Origin: Fistularia commersonii
Lineage: Eukaryota > Chordata > Actinopteri > Syngnathiformes > Fistulariidae
Direction: 5' to 3'
DNA length: 64,000 bases
Assembly (NCBI GenBank): GCA_037954325.1
Contig: JBBMNZ010000021.1
Location: 8,129,616 to 8,193,615, forward strand
The translations under genes and the position numbers were made by a program. Of the stretch, positions 50,601-61,800 are shown one piece after another. Under the pieces are notes generated by a model, which saw only the letters and a program-made list of their open reading frames with translations, was not told the DNA's origin and ran no database searches. Each line of letters begins with the position of its first letter. Position 1 is the stretch's first letter.

Positions 50601-52158
50601 TCATATATCATCAGACACCTGAATAATTAAAGGTGATCTTCATTAAAAGAGGCCATGCGTCAAATATGTCAAAGTGTTAGGCAGGATGAGTCGGTTTGAT
50701 AAAGAGAGATCATGTAAAACGACTTTTGGGGGAGAATTATAAAATATTATCATCGGCCTTTGAAGAGTTACCGATGTCAGCATTTGCTGAAGTCAATGGA
50801 AATGAAAGAAAACGATGTGCGTGGGATTACTTGAAGTCAGTCTACTGTCCATTTTTCAGAAGATCGTAATCCTTGATTTGAATTTGGTACTTTCAACCAC
50901 AACCTTCTATAAACTCCCATTGAAGTGAGCTGAAAATGATTCAAAAAATGAGGCGCAGTTTAACTGTCCTTTGGACTAGGTTGGGGGAGGGTAAGCTCCT
51001 GGGGAACCATTTTGGTTTGATCCAGTCCATGCTCAGGCAAAGTCTCCATTTCAAATGAAGTCAGTCAATCACAATTCTCTTTCTGGTGTCAGATTTTGAT
51101 TCATCTTGACTCAGGCTTATGCTTCAACTTATTCCGGCAAATTGGGCTCTGATGTTTTGGAAACTGTTTAAACTTGTAATAATTGTTTTGTTTCTACTCA
51201 AGGGAAGAACCTTTTAACAAGAAACGATTCCTCTTTTCAGATGGGGATTTTCCATATCTTTCTTTTTCAAGTCTTTGTCTATGATTCATGCGTTTGAATT
51301 TTAGTTACAGACACTTCACAAATACCTTAACTTTCAAAAAAAAAAAAAAAAAAACAGAATGATAATCTTTTGGTTACAGGAAATGCACTTTATAAATTTG
51401 ATTTATCTCAAATTTGAGATATGGAGCCATAGTGCTCAGTGCCTCTGGAGGGGTTGAGGAAAAAGAATCTTGGTTTTGTCCTTGTGTGTAGTTTTACACA
51501 TTACTCAATAACTCATCTTAAGGGTCCAGTGTTGACAAATTGAGGCAATTCCGGTTAATATCTGTTCATTTCTTCCTGCTTGCCAGAGGCCAGATGAAAA
51601 AGAAGACAAGATGAGGCTTGAAGAGCAAGAAATATCCTTATGGGAGGAAAAATTAAGAGAAGCCCTGAAACTGCTGCTGCAACTGCGAAAGAAGGTTACA
51701 TTTCCTAATTGCACACTTGAAGTTCTTTAGCGCCCTCTGGTGTTTATCTAATTCACTGCCAAATATTGACATAATCATAACTGCTAAAACTGGTTTTGAT
51801 ATTCATCAATTTCCTCTTTCTTTCTCACAGCACATGTCTTGCAGAGAGCTTGGAAATATTTTGATGGACACACTTGATGTGCGCAATACAAGTGAAGAAC
51901 GTAAGAGTTCAAAATGTCAATGGTAAGGTTATGTTGACGTGCTCGCTACCTAGCCTCCCTCCTCTCTCTACATTGAACATCTATCTAGGTCCATGCCAAG
52001 TCCTGCAGGTAGCAGACGCCCTGTGTAAGCGCTTGTCCTCCAGTGATCTCCTTGGAGAAAGAGTTGATGACATTGGAGGAGGGAGGGCAGAAAATTTCCT
52101 GGTTCCGTCATCGGGTCATCAAGCCAGCAGCGTTGGTGCTCTGCTTATTTCCTGTTAA
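46560..52158 (+). CDS. efcc1: efcc1, EF-hand and coiled-coil domain-containing protein 1 (complete, nine exons)
   Basis: The molecular role of EFCC1 is not established; the family joins a degenerate EF-hand-like N-terminus to coiled coils. Exons 46560-47142, 48266-48698, 48790-48924, 49319-49395, 49632-49732, 49866-49994, 51587-51694, 51831-51900 and 51989-52158 join in phase to 601 residues, close to the human length I recall (598). An in-frame TAA just before the ATG fixes the start. Recognisable segments are ENEIIVLATGIDQYLQEVFH (residues 37-56), DKVSAEDFSTLCSVLGF (65-81, EF-hand-like), a second helix SFKDFHSRLCGFF, ELVEDLRSALQGSDARCLAL (start of the coiled coil), AVEGRAASDEEEED, and the end GALLISC, matching human LLISC. 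Leu/Glu/Arg-rich heptads run through exons 2-3 and 7. I see no signal peptide or membrane segment. Confidence 0.93.
48266..48698 (+). CDS. efcc1: efcc1 exon 2 (coiled coil)
   Basis: It encodes EEVSALRELVEDLRSALQG through LEEELRWAYREVHKLQGIE, a heptad-rich coiled coil interrupted by a Ser/Ala/Gly-rich linker. The acceptor is CCTCAG. It leaves in phase 2 before GTTAGA. Confidence 0.93.
48790..48924 (+). CDS. efcc1: efcc1 exon 3 (coiled coil)
   Basis: It encodes RAEEAREALSLGLQRVRMIQ then RFRITQLETELKQF, which resembles the human RRAEEARQVVLRSLHRVREL segment. Splice phases match both sides. Confidence 0.93.
49319..49395 (+). CDS. efcc1: efcc1 exon 4
   Basis: A short linker exon encoding RCVCIYGPPNQDLYSGEGET. 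The acceptor CTCTAG and donor GTGGGT fit in phase. Confidence 0.82.
49632..49732 (+). CDS. efcc1: efcc1 exon 5 (acidic segment)
   Basis: It encodes SECLQRAVEGRAASDEEEED, aligning with human FRSVEGQAASDEEE. It leaves in phase 0 before GTAAAG. Confidence 0.9.
49866..49994 (+). CDS. efcc1: efcc1 exon 6
   Basis: It encodes GVCHLPSQNRLHEKLINSSK then a polar tail ending GLDKET before GTGAGA. The acceptor chosen is ATCAG at 49865, because the stronger-looking AG 13 bp upstream shifts the frame into a stop. The EKL region fits the human C-x-G-x-C...AEKL pattern. Confidence 0.7.
51587..51694 (+). CDS. efcc1: efcc1 exon 7 (coiled coil)
   Basis: It encodes RLEEQEISLWEEKLREALKL then LLQLRKK, a heptad coil that aligns with human LSLLEEKLVDVLQLLQRLRD. 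Phase is 0 at both ends. Confidence 0.93.
51831..51900 (+). CDS. efcc1: efcc1 exon 8
   Basis: It encodes CRELGNILMDTLDVRNTSEE, aligning with human KRALGKILLSTLDAFRD. The donor is GTAAGA. Confidence 0.93.
51989..52158 (+). CDS. efcc1: efcc1 terminal coding exon
   Basis: It encodes CQVLQVADALCKRLSSSDLL and a Gly/Ser-rich tail ending SSVGALLISC then TAA. LLISC equals the human ending, which supports both frame and stop. Confidence 0.93.
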
Positions 52159-52232
52159 CTCAACATTTCGTGTTGATTGATGTTTTTCTACGTGCCACTC
52201 TACTGTCCATAATATGTATTTGGAATTATTGT

Positions 52233-52238
52233 ATTAAA
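52233..52238 (+). terminator. efcc1: Candidate efcc1 polyadenylation signal
   Basis: An ATTAAA variant lies 75 bp after the stop, followed by a GT-rich stretch (GTGTATGTGTATT). It precedes the CA microsatellite. Confidence 0.45.
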
Positions 52239-52396
52239 ATGATATTAACTTGACTACTCAGTGTATGTGTATTATCTTTAGTGTTATTTGGTTTTGTCAG
52301 ATGTGATTGTCAAAGCCTTTTTGTTTGTGCTTGCGATGTCTCATAAGTGGGTGTATATCCTCTGGAAATGTACCAGGAGATGAGAGGAAATGTGTA

Positions 52397-52397
52397 T

Positions 52398-52466
<69 letters not shown>
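52397..52466. repeat. (CA)n microsatellite
   Basis: About 35 pure CA units, 240 bp after the efcc1 stop and probably beyond the end of the transcript. Confidence 0.97.
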
Positions 52467-52468
<2 letters not shown>

Positions 52469-52469
52469 G

Positions 52470-55400
52470 CACTGAGTACCACTCTTTTGCACATCTTCAT
52501 CTATCTCACTCCAGGGTTTTTTTTCTTCTTACATTAAACTGATGCTCTTCAGATAAGTGGTACATGAGATGATTTTATTCAATTTTCGGGAATAATCACC
52601 AAGGTATAGATCCCCAAAGACCACTGATAAAGGTATGAGCCTCAAAACACTGGCCAAACTATCAATTTAATGTGAAAAGCAATATATTGTTGTGGGAATT
52701 GCGCCTATCGAATATAACTTTGTGGTATGTTGGTACTGTGCATATACAGATATTCAAAGACTATTCGTATGAGGCTTTACTCATGTACCAAGGTGCTGTC
52801 ACAGCTATTTGTAATAAGCAAAAAACAAACAAACACATTAACATAGTGGACTGGTATGAAATAATAGTCTTTTATTTCCAGCAAGCGAGAAAGCCTTCCT
52901 CCAGTTTCAGTTTGAAGGCTTTCATACAAAGAATGAACAGGGAACAAAAAGACCTTGGCCCTGCTGAGACTACACACGCTTTTTATATGTATTCATATGC
53001 AGCAGATCTAACGGCAACAGGCAAAAGTCTGTTTGATTCAAAGGCTGGAATTTTATATGGATGGAGGCAGCCTGAGTCAGTCTGGTTCCCTGGGGGGTAT
53101 CGGGGTTTGAAGCGCTGAGGTTAACAAGGCAGTAGATGGGTCAAGAGTTTTGGTTGGACATGTTAAACACAGGGGGAAAACAACTGGAATTGTAACAAAA
53201 AATTATGATTTTGTCAATGTAGCTTTTACGTTAAACTCTCACTTCTTATTCCAGTCCTTTCAGCTGTCTTGCATTCCCAGCCTGCTGAGGTTTTTCAGCC
53301 ACCGAGTCTCAACTTTTTTGCACAGACACTTTGACATGATTATGTAACTGATGCTTGTGGCCCTCCTCTAAACTGCTGCATCATATTACATTATTATTAC
53401 AACACAATCAATTTACTGTATGTCATTCATTAATTAAAACTAAGTATCGAGTCACTACGCTGTAGTGCACCAAGCTCCCGATTGGTTACTTTGAGTTGAG
53501 CTTGGCTCTGATAGGTTAAGGCCTTTCTATGTATGATCTCACTGACAGAGGCAGAGTGTGTATGGGTGTCCATATGTGTGAACAGTGTATTAGGCACCAT
53601 GCTTACAACCGGCAAGAAAAGCTCTACTGGCCTTTTGCAAAGCTGATAATAGAGAAGAGAGAAATGACAAAGAAACAGCCAAAATGAAATGACATCAAAA
53701 TGACATCATAAACAACCTTATATATAGAATAAATATAGTATGTACACATTGCTTTGTGTGTTTCTATAAATAAATAGACAAAGCATAATCTGCCTCCTTG
53801 CAGAAGTATTCACAACTTTCCATGGATACAGAGGCAGAACGCTGGTACCTGATCCGTCAGAGGGCGGAAGATACAGACTGAGAGAATAAATGGAAGGATG
53901 AATCTTTACATCAAAAAGAAAAAAAAATCCACTGGTTGAATGTGTGACTAACAGGACAGAGTTTCACAGAGACTGTACAGTTTAGAAAATCCCTGTGCTG
54001 CTCCCATGTGTCCATTTTTCAGACTTACAGTACTTTGTGTATTTGAGAAGAGTAGAGAGGTTGTTCATCTTAACAATGTTTTTTTTTTCTCATTCACCAA
54101 ATCAATAATCACAGAGTTAAATTGATTAGGGGAAGGAGGAAATGAATAATAATTAAAAACAATCACATTGTCTAATAGAACGCACATTAAAAAAAAAAAA
54201 AAATCAGTCAGGCCCCAGACAAAATAGTGTTTCACATTCACACTATGTGCACTGCACATGCATTCTGCTGGCCCCTTTCCGATAGCAGTCTGACAAGACA
54301 GAAGAAAACGTGGTTTTTACCCAAGTGGTGGGTAAGTCAAACCTCACATGCATGTTTCTAAAACACAGCGGTGCCTGTTGGCTTCTGTTGACACGAAGAA
54401 CAGAATGTAACAAGGTGTGTTTGCAATTATTCATAACTGTAGTCTTTGCCCCATTCGGACACCATCAACATGCCTGACTCAATAGTCTATCAGACACTAA
54501 TCCATGTGGAGTAACTCATTCCATAAATATGCCACTAATATTTTGGCCATACATTGTGTAAGATATGGGAAAATATCCTACTGATTTGTGGGTTCCTCTT
54601 TTGAATGCTTGAATTTTGCTTTGTGGACTTTGCAACCATACATCCTTAAAGTGGTTATATTAGAAAGAGAGCAGAAGGTGTCCTGATTCAGCTAATAAAC
54701 ATAAGATAATGGCTGGTGAATCACAAGAAACCAGCATCTCATTGCGATGCTAGGATAAATCATATTGTGACTGGAAAAGGAACTATCCTCTATGAAATTT
54801 ACACCATGGTCTGTGAAAAAAGCTTAAGCATTGCTTCAGCAATGGTCAAAAGTATGTTACCAAAAATATTTACTCAATGATATCTATCTCATCGGACTTC
54901 TTCTGGCAAAAACATAAAATTCAGGCTAATATGATAGTAGCAAGAACTGTAGTCCTTAACTTGGTGACTAGACACTGGCCCCAAATGAGAGCCAAGGAAG
55001 AGGTATATATTTAAACTATGTACTTCTTAGTTAGTCTCGACTTTACTATTCCATTTAAGAAGCAGCCTTTCAAATTATAGCATTGCTATGCAACATCAAG
55101 GACAAGGCTTAAGCATGGAAGTTCAGGATGCTTTCTAACCTGTTGTCCTTATACAATCTGTTTTTGACCAGTGGAGTTCCCTGTGCCAGACTTCAGCACA
55201 AAGCAGGGATTAAGGCATTTATGTGTCGCCACAATTTAGTTTTAGATGTCAATGGTCACTCAAGTTCTTACAAAATTAAAAAAAATTAGAAACAAACTTT
55301 GGCCTTTGATAAAACAGTATTATGTTAATGGTGAGAATCTCCATGAATAGAAATATACTTCACAAATTCTGGGATGCTTCAGTGAATTGCTGGTAAATCT

Positions 55401-58400
55401 TATCATGGCAACTGGATTTGCCTAGATGTTTCAACTTTCATCCAGAAGGCAAAGGTTGAACTGAAGACGCCTCCCTATGAGAGGCAAAACATCTTCAAGA
55501 CATGAAGCAAGTGTGATTGCTCGAATTAGACTTATCAGGATGTAACATGAAGTGCATCACTGACAATCTCCACAGACAGTCACCAAGTCTGTCAGAGTTG
55601 GGGCCAATTGAGGCTTGGCCAGTCTCATTCAGATGAATGAAGTAAAAAAAGGACTTACATTAAACTTCAAACAAAAAGTTAACAATTAATAAAAAAAATA
55701 GCGTCTGCAATATATTTGTGCAACGAATTTGTTTTTTTTTAGGGGAGTTACAAAAGTGAGTAAAGAAATCAGAATCAAATATTATACCATTGATATGACG
55801 ATGCACATCAACAAGGAGACAATTTCTGGATGGAGGAGACTGCCATAAATTTTTTTACATAGTAGAAAACTAAAGGGTGTTTTGCTAGAAATAAACGGCA
55901 CAGTAGTAACCACAATGTGTCTGCTATGACGTCAACAAAAAAAATTAAAAGATGGGACAAAAGTACCAAACACCTGCAGAGAAAGCTATGCTATTGACAA
56001 AATAGCATTATGTCATAGACTGCAGTTTCTGGCCTTCAGTGCTACGTCAAAGGTTACACTTGTTGTTGGATGCTACTGTCCAAAGGAATTCCTGGAAATC
56101 TGAGCATAAACTGTGCGCAACTAAATACATTCACTTTGGTGATTTGGTCTGGCGATGCTGGGCTTTACAAAAGATGCTTAACAGTGAGATTGATGTTCAA
56201 TAGATATGTGACTAATTGTCCATGGCTTTTCTACACGGGCATCTGTAATTGAGGGTTCTATAAGAGCTCGAGGATACAGAAAGACATCCTTGTACATCCT
56301 AAACCTAAAGAGCTTGGTTCTTGGTATTATGGGAGGGAAACTAAATAGCAAGAGTATTTTGGTGGTATTTGATGGAAATGCATCAGCCAGCTATTCCTTT
56401 TTCCTGACTTGGAGATGCAGCTAATTACTGTGCGTTTTAGGTAAGGTATCTTGGCTTTTCTGTAGTTTCCAAATCTGCTCTGCAGGATTACAAACAACTG
56501 CGATCTAACTTTAAGCTCAGCCGCAATAAACTCATACAGTAAAATTACTCTTGAGGGCAGTGCACCCTAAGGAATTATACTCTGGGAAATTGTTTGCATT
56601 TTCACTGAATAACTTTTCTAACGCAATTTATACAAGTTCAGATGAGTGATAACAACCTTGTTGGGGTGACATGGCTAGCGTGCTATCTTCTCACTGCTCT
56701 TTATGGCTTGGCAAACCAAACATAAAGGACGTCAAAGTCATCTGATAAACTTGGTGTGGTGAAGATGCTTGCAAGTAATGAACCTGTAACAGCAACTAAT
56801 TAGTAGTTAGCATGAGTTACTTTGTTTTGACCATTATCTTTTGTTTATCAGTTTGTATTCCTTTGTGGAGTGCTTAAATACCATCATAAACAATGTTGTT
56901 GGTCTACATGATGTTGTGATGTTGGATGAAACTTAGCATTTTTTTTCAAATGGAGAATGCTGCCAAATGCCAACAGTGACGATTCATAGATCCCAAGTTG
57001 GGTGTATAGCTATAATCAATCATTTGATGCTTTTTTTAGTTTTAAGTTGTACAAATAACTACTCAAAAATTCTGTCTTCATAACAACATGTTAATGTCAA
57101 ACCTGCACATAATTTACTTTACTTTTCCATCTATCCAAGATCATATGTTTAATGACATATATTTGTTAAGAGACTTTTTATTTTCAGTTATAAATCAAGG
57201 TCTGTATGATGACGTTCTCCCGAAAACAATTTCTGGTCCCGGTTTTGAGGGATTAACCAAGTGTGAACGTATGAAAACAGTTAACGTTGACTTCGGATCT
57301 GAATTGATGAATTGGGATCAAGAAGCTACCCGCGGAAATAACACAAGATCAATGTTTACTCAAATATTATGGAACCACATAAAGTAAAGGCAATCTGTGT
57401 CTTTCTCCTGGTATCAATGTGCGACTCTCTTCTAATGATCACATTCTGGCTACAATGTAACAAACTTTGTTGTTCAGCTTCTAGTCACTTTCTTTAAGCC
57501 TTGGACAATACCACAAAAAGTCTCTGTCAGAGGGGCAAGTAACATTCTCATCTGTAACAATCCTCCTGTTATCCACAATGACTTGTCATACTCTTTTTTT
57601 TTCCACATACTTTTTTCCAATATTTCTGTGAGTATACTTGTTTCACAAATAAGAAATCTGATGCTTGGCATTTCAAAATGACAATCTTTAACAGATTCTT
57701 AAACAGAGTCGAAAACGGGAAGTTGTGTAATCTCTATGGACTTTGAAGGATGTTTCAGGAATGAAAGTTACTGTGTGAATGAGTGCACAATCTTCACGAT
57801 CTTCATTCACAGAAACTTTACAACAGGCTTTAATCTGTAAATATGTAGAACTGTAATCGATTAAAAGGTCAATCTGATGAGTAGTGGCTGACCTGGCAAC
57901 AAGATATGCAGTCTTGATTTACCTAACTCAAGTAAGCATGAGAATTAGAATATTTTATTTCCCCTTCCTGATCTGAATAAGCCCTCTGCCGATCTGATTC
58001 CAGATGCTCAATTTATGGTCTTGTAGAATCTCCTAGCTTTGTTTACCTCTGTTACAAGGCCAGCAAAATACAGAGAACAGTTTCAGTAGCCCTAAGACCT
58101 CAGAAATGTAACCCAATGCGGACCATTTTCATTACGTATCTGATGGAGCACTTGGTGATTTGATTAAACATTATAAACCTTGCTTCAATTTTTTAATTTT
58201 ATGTTTATTCATTTGTTTTTTTTTTATAATTTTTTTTGTTGTCTTGTTTTCAAGTGTTAAAAGCTGATCTTAAAAAAGATGAGCTAGTGTCCCCATTGAA
58301 AATAATGAGGACTTGCCCTTTACATAGAATAGATATGAATTTATATCAAATACATTATTACCAATGATAATAATCATTGTCAATAGTAAAATAACCCAAG

Positions 58401-58600
58401 TAGTAGAACTCTGTTATTAAGCAAAATAAAAGAGATGAGGAGCTGGATCAATTTTGTCACATCTTTCAGGTAACACACAGATGATGTTGGGATTCCTGGC
58501 TGCTGCTGTGGTGGATCCGTGCCCTGTTATCCTGAACATATAAACTACTGCCCTATAGGAGCCCTTCACTGTCAATCAAAGCCCGACAAGGGATTAGCCC
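52470..58600. other. Intergenic region between efcc1 and slc41a1
   Basis: The two genes converge here. I recognise no gene. A 148-codon ORF at 52672 and an exon-like ORF at 53774 are noted in the findings or rejected list. One repeat relic lies at 55395. Minus-strand AATAAA at 58204 could end slc41a1, with weak context. Confidence 0.6.
55395..55520. repeat. Fragment of the GAAGCCTCT-core repeat
   Basis: CATGGCAACTGGATTTGCCT, TTGAACTGAAGACGCCTCCC and GAGAGGCAAAACATCTTCAA are a degraded copy of the repeat also seen near 16.8 and 34.0 kb. Confidence 0.6.
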
Positions 58601-58679
58601 TTTAATTCCAGATGTCCGGTCTAAGATCACCACTGTGTGTGTGCAAGACAACTGTTTTCCTGTACTTTAATGTGTGTGC

Positions 58680-58865
58680 TCAGTTGCCCACATTCGTGTC
58701 TCTGTCCCCAATGAACCAGCGCATGTGGAAGCAGAGGGCGAGGAAGCCTGTTCCCAGTAGGTCGCCCAGAGCTGTCAGGTACGGGATTGAGAAGTTGTCA
58801 GGGTCCATTCCTCGGCCCCACATCCAGTGGACCATCCAGTCTGCCAGGTAGAGGAGGATAATAAC
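58680..58865 (-). CDS. slc41a1: slc41a1 terminal coding exon
   Basis: It encodes VIILLYLADWMVHWMWGRGM then DPDNFSIPYLTALGDLLGTG, with the acidic/polar residues of the Mg2+ path, and ends IGDRDTNVGN then TGA. Confidence 0.95.
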   Translation of the reverse strand, partial: VIILLYLADWMVHWMWGRGMDPDNFSIPYLTALGDLLGTGFLALCFHMRWFIGDRDTNVGN

Positions 58866-61800
58866 CTAAGAGAGGCAGAGGAGGGTATTTATTGGGAGGA
58901 TATATAAGGAAGAGAATGTGCAACATATTTAGTGAGAATACATAACAGACACTTTAAAGGTCATATCTATTGTCAACTTGAGGAGTTCCTTTAAATCCAT
59001 CCATCCATTGTCTGCCGCTTGTCATGCAGTCGGGGTCGTGGGGAATGCTGGAGCTTATCCCAGCTGTCATTGGTCGAGAGGCGGGGTGGGTGCACCCTTG
59101 ACTGGTCACCAGTCAATTTAAGGGCCGCATATACACTATTTACTCACTCACTCATTTTCCCTCCAATTAACCTGCTTCATGTTTTTGGACTGTGGGAGGA
59201 AACCGCAGAACTTGGAGACACGGGGAGAACATGCAAACGCCTCACAGAATCGAAGCAGGGTCCTTCGTGCTGTGAGGCTGAAGCGCTAACCACTGCGCCG
59301 CCATCTCTATTAGATCAGCTTTCCTTTATATTTATTAGTACACAAACAGAGGAGGTGGGTATCAGGTATTTGACAAAGTATTATGAAATTAATAAAGCTA
59401 AATCATAAATGTCACGTTTCAAAGCAGTTACACTTACTACTTGGTAACTTGATATCAATGTCAATCAACTGGTTACTTCGGGCAGTTTTGTTACTTTACA
59501 AACACAAACACAGCCTGAAAAACAGAAATTAATTGTGTGTTCAAAATAGAGGTTTCGTGTGTGTTTGTGTGTGTACCTGCAATAGTGCAGCTGCCAGGTA
59601 GAAGGTGATAAAGATAGGTGTTAGTGTTGTATGTCCTCCCCTCAGTGAGTTGATGGTGTAGAGGAAGACAAGGTGACCTGGGGCGACCAGGAGGAAGAGC
59701 ACCCTTGCCGAGCGAGAGTTCACGGCTGCGATGGTGAGAATGGAGCTACTTTTTAACTCTTGTCAAATATTAACTCCAGTGAGGAAACAGATAAGATTTA
59801 ACTGAATGAAAACAAAACTCATGGAAAATTCCATTTTTAGTAGTTAACAGAGAGTGCAGAATATTCTGTTAACCTACAGGAGCCGAAGAATGAGGAGCAG
59901 GGTGTGGGGCACCTCTTCGAAGTCGGGTTTGGGTCTCCCATGGGAATTCCATTCATGTGCAGATAGGTGGAGATTCGACTGGCCTGAACGGCCACCAGAT
60001 TACCTCCCACGCCTAACACATAGAGGTACACATACACACAAAGAGTGGAAACAATACGGACAGCTTAAGATATGTATTTAACATTCAAAGGTCTTTTTTT
60101 TTTGTTTTGATTTTAACATTTTTGGTTCTCATTCTGGATAAAATGATCCTAAAATAAAATGCCTTAGAGAACCTTTAACAATTCTAGATTATGGGAGTCA
60201 AAGCCAGCATTTTAAGGGAAGTAATAATAATAGTAATAATAACAATGATTTGGAGTTTTCAGCACTGCAACCTATTTTGATAAATGCAAATACTGAACAG
60301 TTAGCATCAAGCAGTTACTCTATACATCCAAATGCAAATACAATGAAAATGTCAATTACGTCAAGGTGATATGAAATATATGAATTGAATTGTCTTGATA
60401 TTGTCATATCAGCTAATATATATGACAATCATGATAAACCTGTGTAGGCTATATTGGCCAAAGAAATATTCACTATTTCTCCCTCTTTTGGCTTTTCCCT
60501 TCAGGGGTCGCCACAGTGAATCAACCTTCTCCGTCTAACCCTATTCTTTGTATCCTCCTCTCTCACACCAACTATCTTCATATCCTCTCTCACTATGTCC
60601 ATAAATCTTCTTTTTGGTCTCCTGGCTGGCAACTCCAATTCCAGCATCCGTCTACCGATATATTCACTATCCCTCCTCATTACATGACAAAACCATCTCA
60701 GTCTGGTTTCTCTGACCTTCTCTCCAAAACATCTAACATGTGCTGTTCCTCCGACAGACTCATTCCTGATTCTTTCCATCCTGGTCACTCCCAAAGAGAA
60801 CCTCAACATCTTCATCTCTGCAACCTCTAGTTCTGCCTCCTGTCTCTTTGTCATTGTAACTGTTTCTAGGCCATACAGCACCACTGTCTTGTACACCTCT
60901 CCTTTCATTCCGTCTGATGTCTGTCTTCTATCGCATAGTACCCCTGACACTTTCTCCACCCATTCCAACCTGCTTGAACCCGTCTCTTCACCTCTTTTCC
61001 ACATTCTCCGCTGATCTGGACTGTTGATCCCAAGTACCTGAAATCCTCCAACTTCTTGATCTCCACTCCCTGTAACCTCACTGTTCTACCCAGCTTCTTC
61101 TTATTCACACACATATATTCTGTTTTGCTGCCACTAACCTTCATTCCTCTCCTTCCTAGCGCATACCTCCACCTCTCTAGATTTTCCTGAACCTGTTCTC
61201 TGCTCTCACAATGTCATCTGCAAACATTATGATCCATGGAGAGTCCTGTCGAAACCTCATCTGTCAGCCTGTCCATCACCACTGCAGGGCTACTGCAGCC
61301 ACTGCAGGGCTCAGAGCTGATCCCTGATGGAGTCCCACCTCCACCATAAACTTTTCTGTTACCCCTACACCACACCGCACCACTGTCTCACAGCTAGCAT
61401 ACAAGTCCTGTACCAGTCAAACATACATCTTTGCCACTCCAGACTTCCTCATACAATACCAGAGTTCTGCCATCCTGCTGTTCACTAATGCTGACTTCTG
61501 CTCTCAGTCTAGTTTCCACTACTCTTTCCCATAACTTCATTGTAAAGTTGTATGGCTCATCAACTTTATCACTCTATAATTTCTGCAATTCTGCACATCC
61601 CCCCTATTCTTAAAAATGGGGACCATCACACTTTGCCTCCATTCTTCAGGCATCCTTTCACCCTTCAAGATCCCATTGAATAATCTAGTCAGAAACTCTA
61701 CCGCTGCCTCTCCTAGGCCCTTTTACACCTCCACAGGTATATCATCAGGACCAACAGCCTTCCATAGATATATTAACTGAATGTGACAATAAAAGCCTGT

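Noticed and set aside
52672..53118. 148-codon plus-strand ORF after efcc1
   Set aside because: It is the longest intergenic ORF but matches no family I know. Its composition shifts along its length, and it has no splice or promoter support. Treated as chance.
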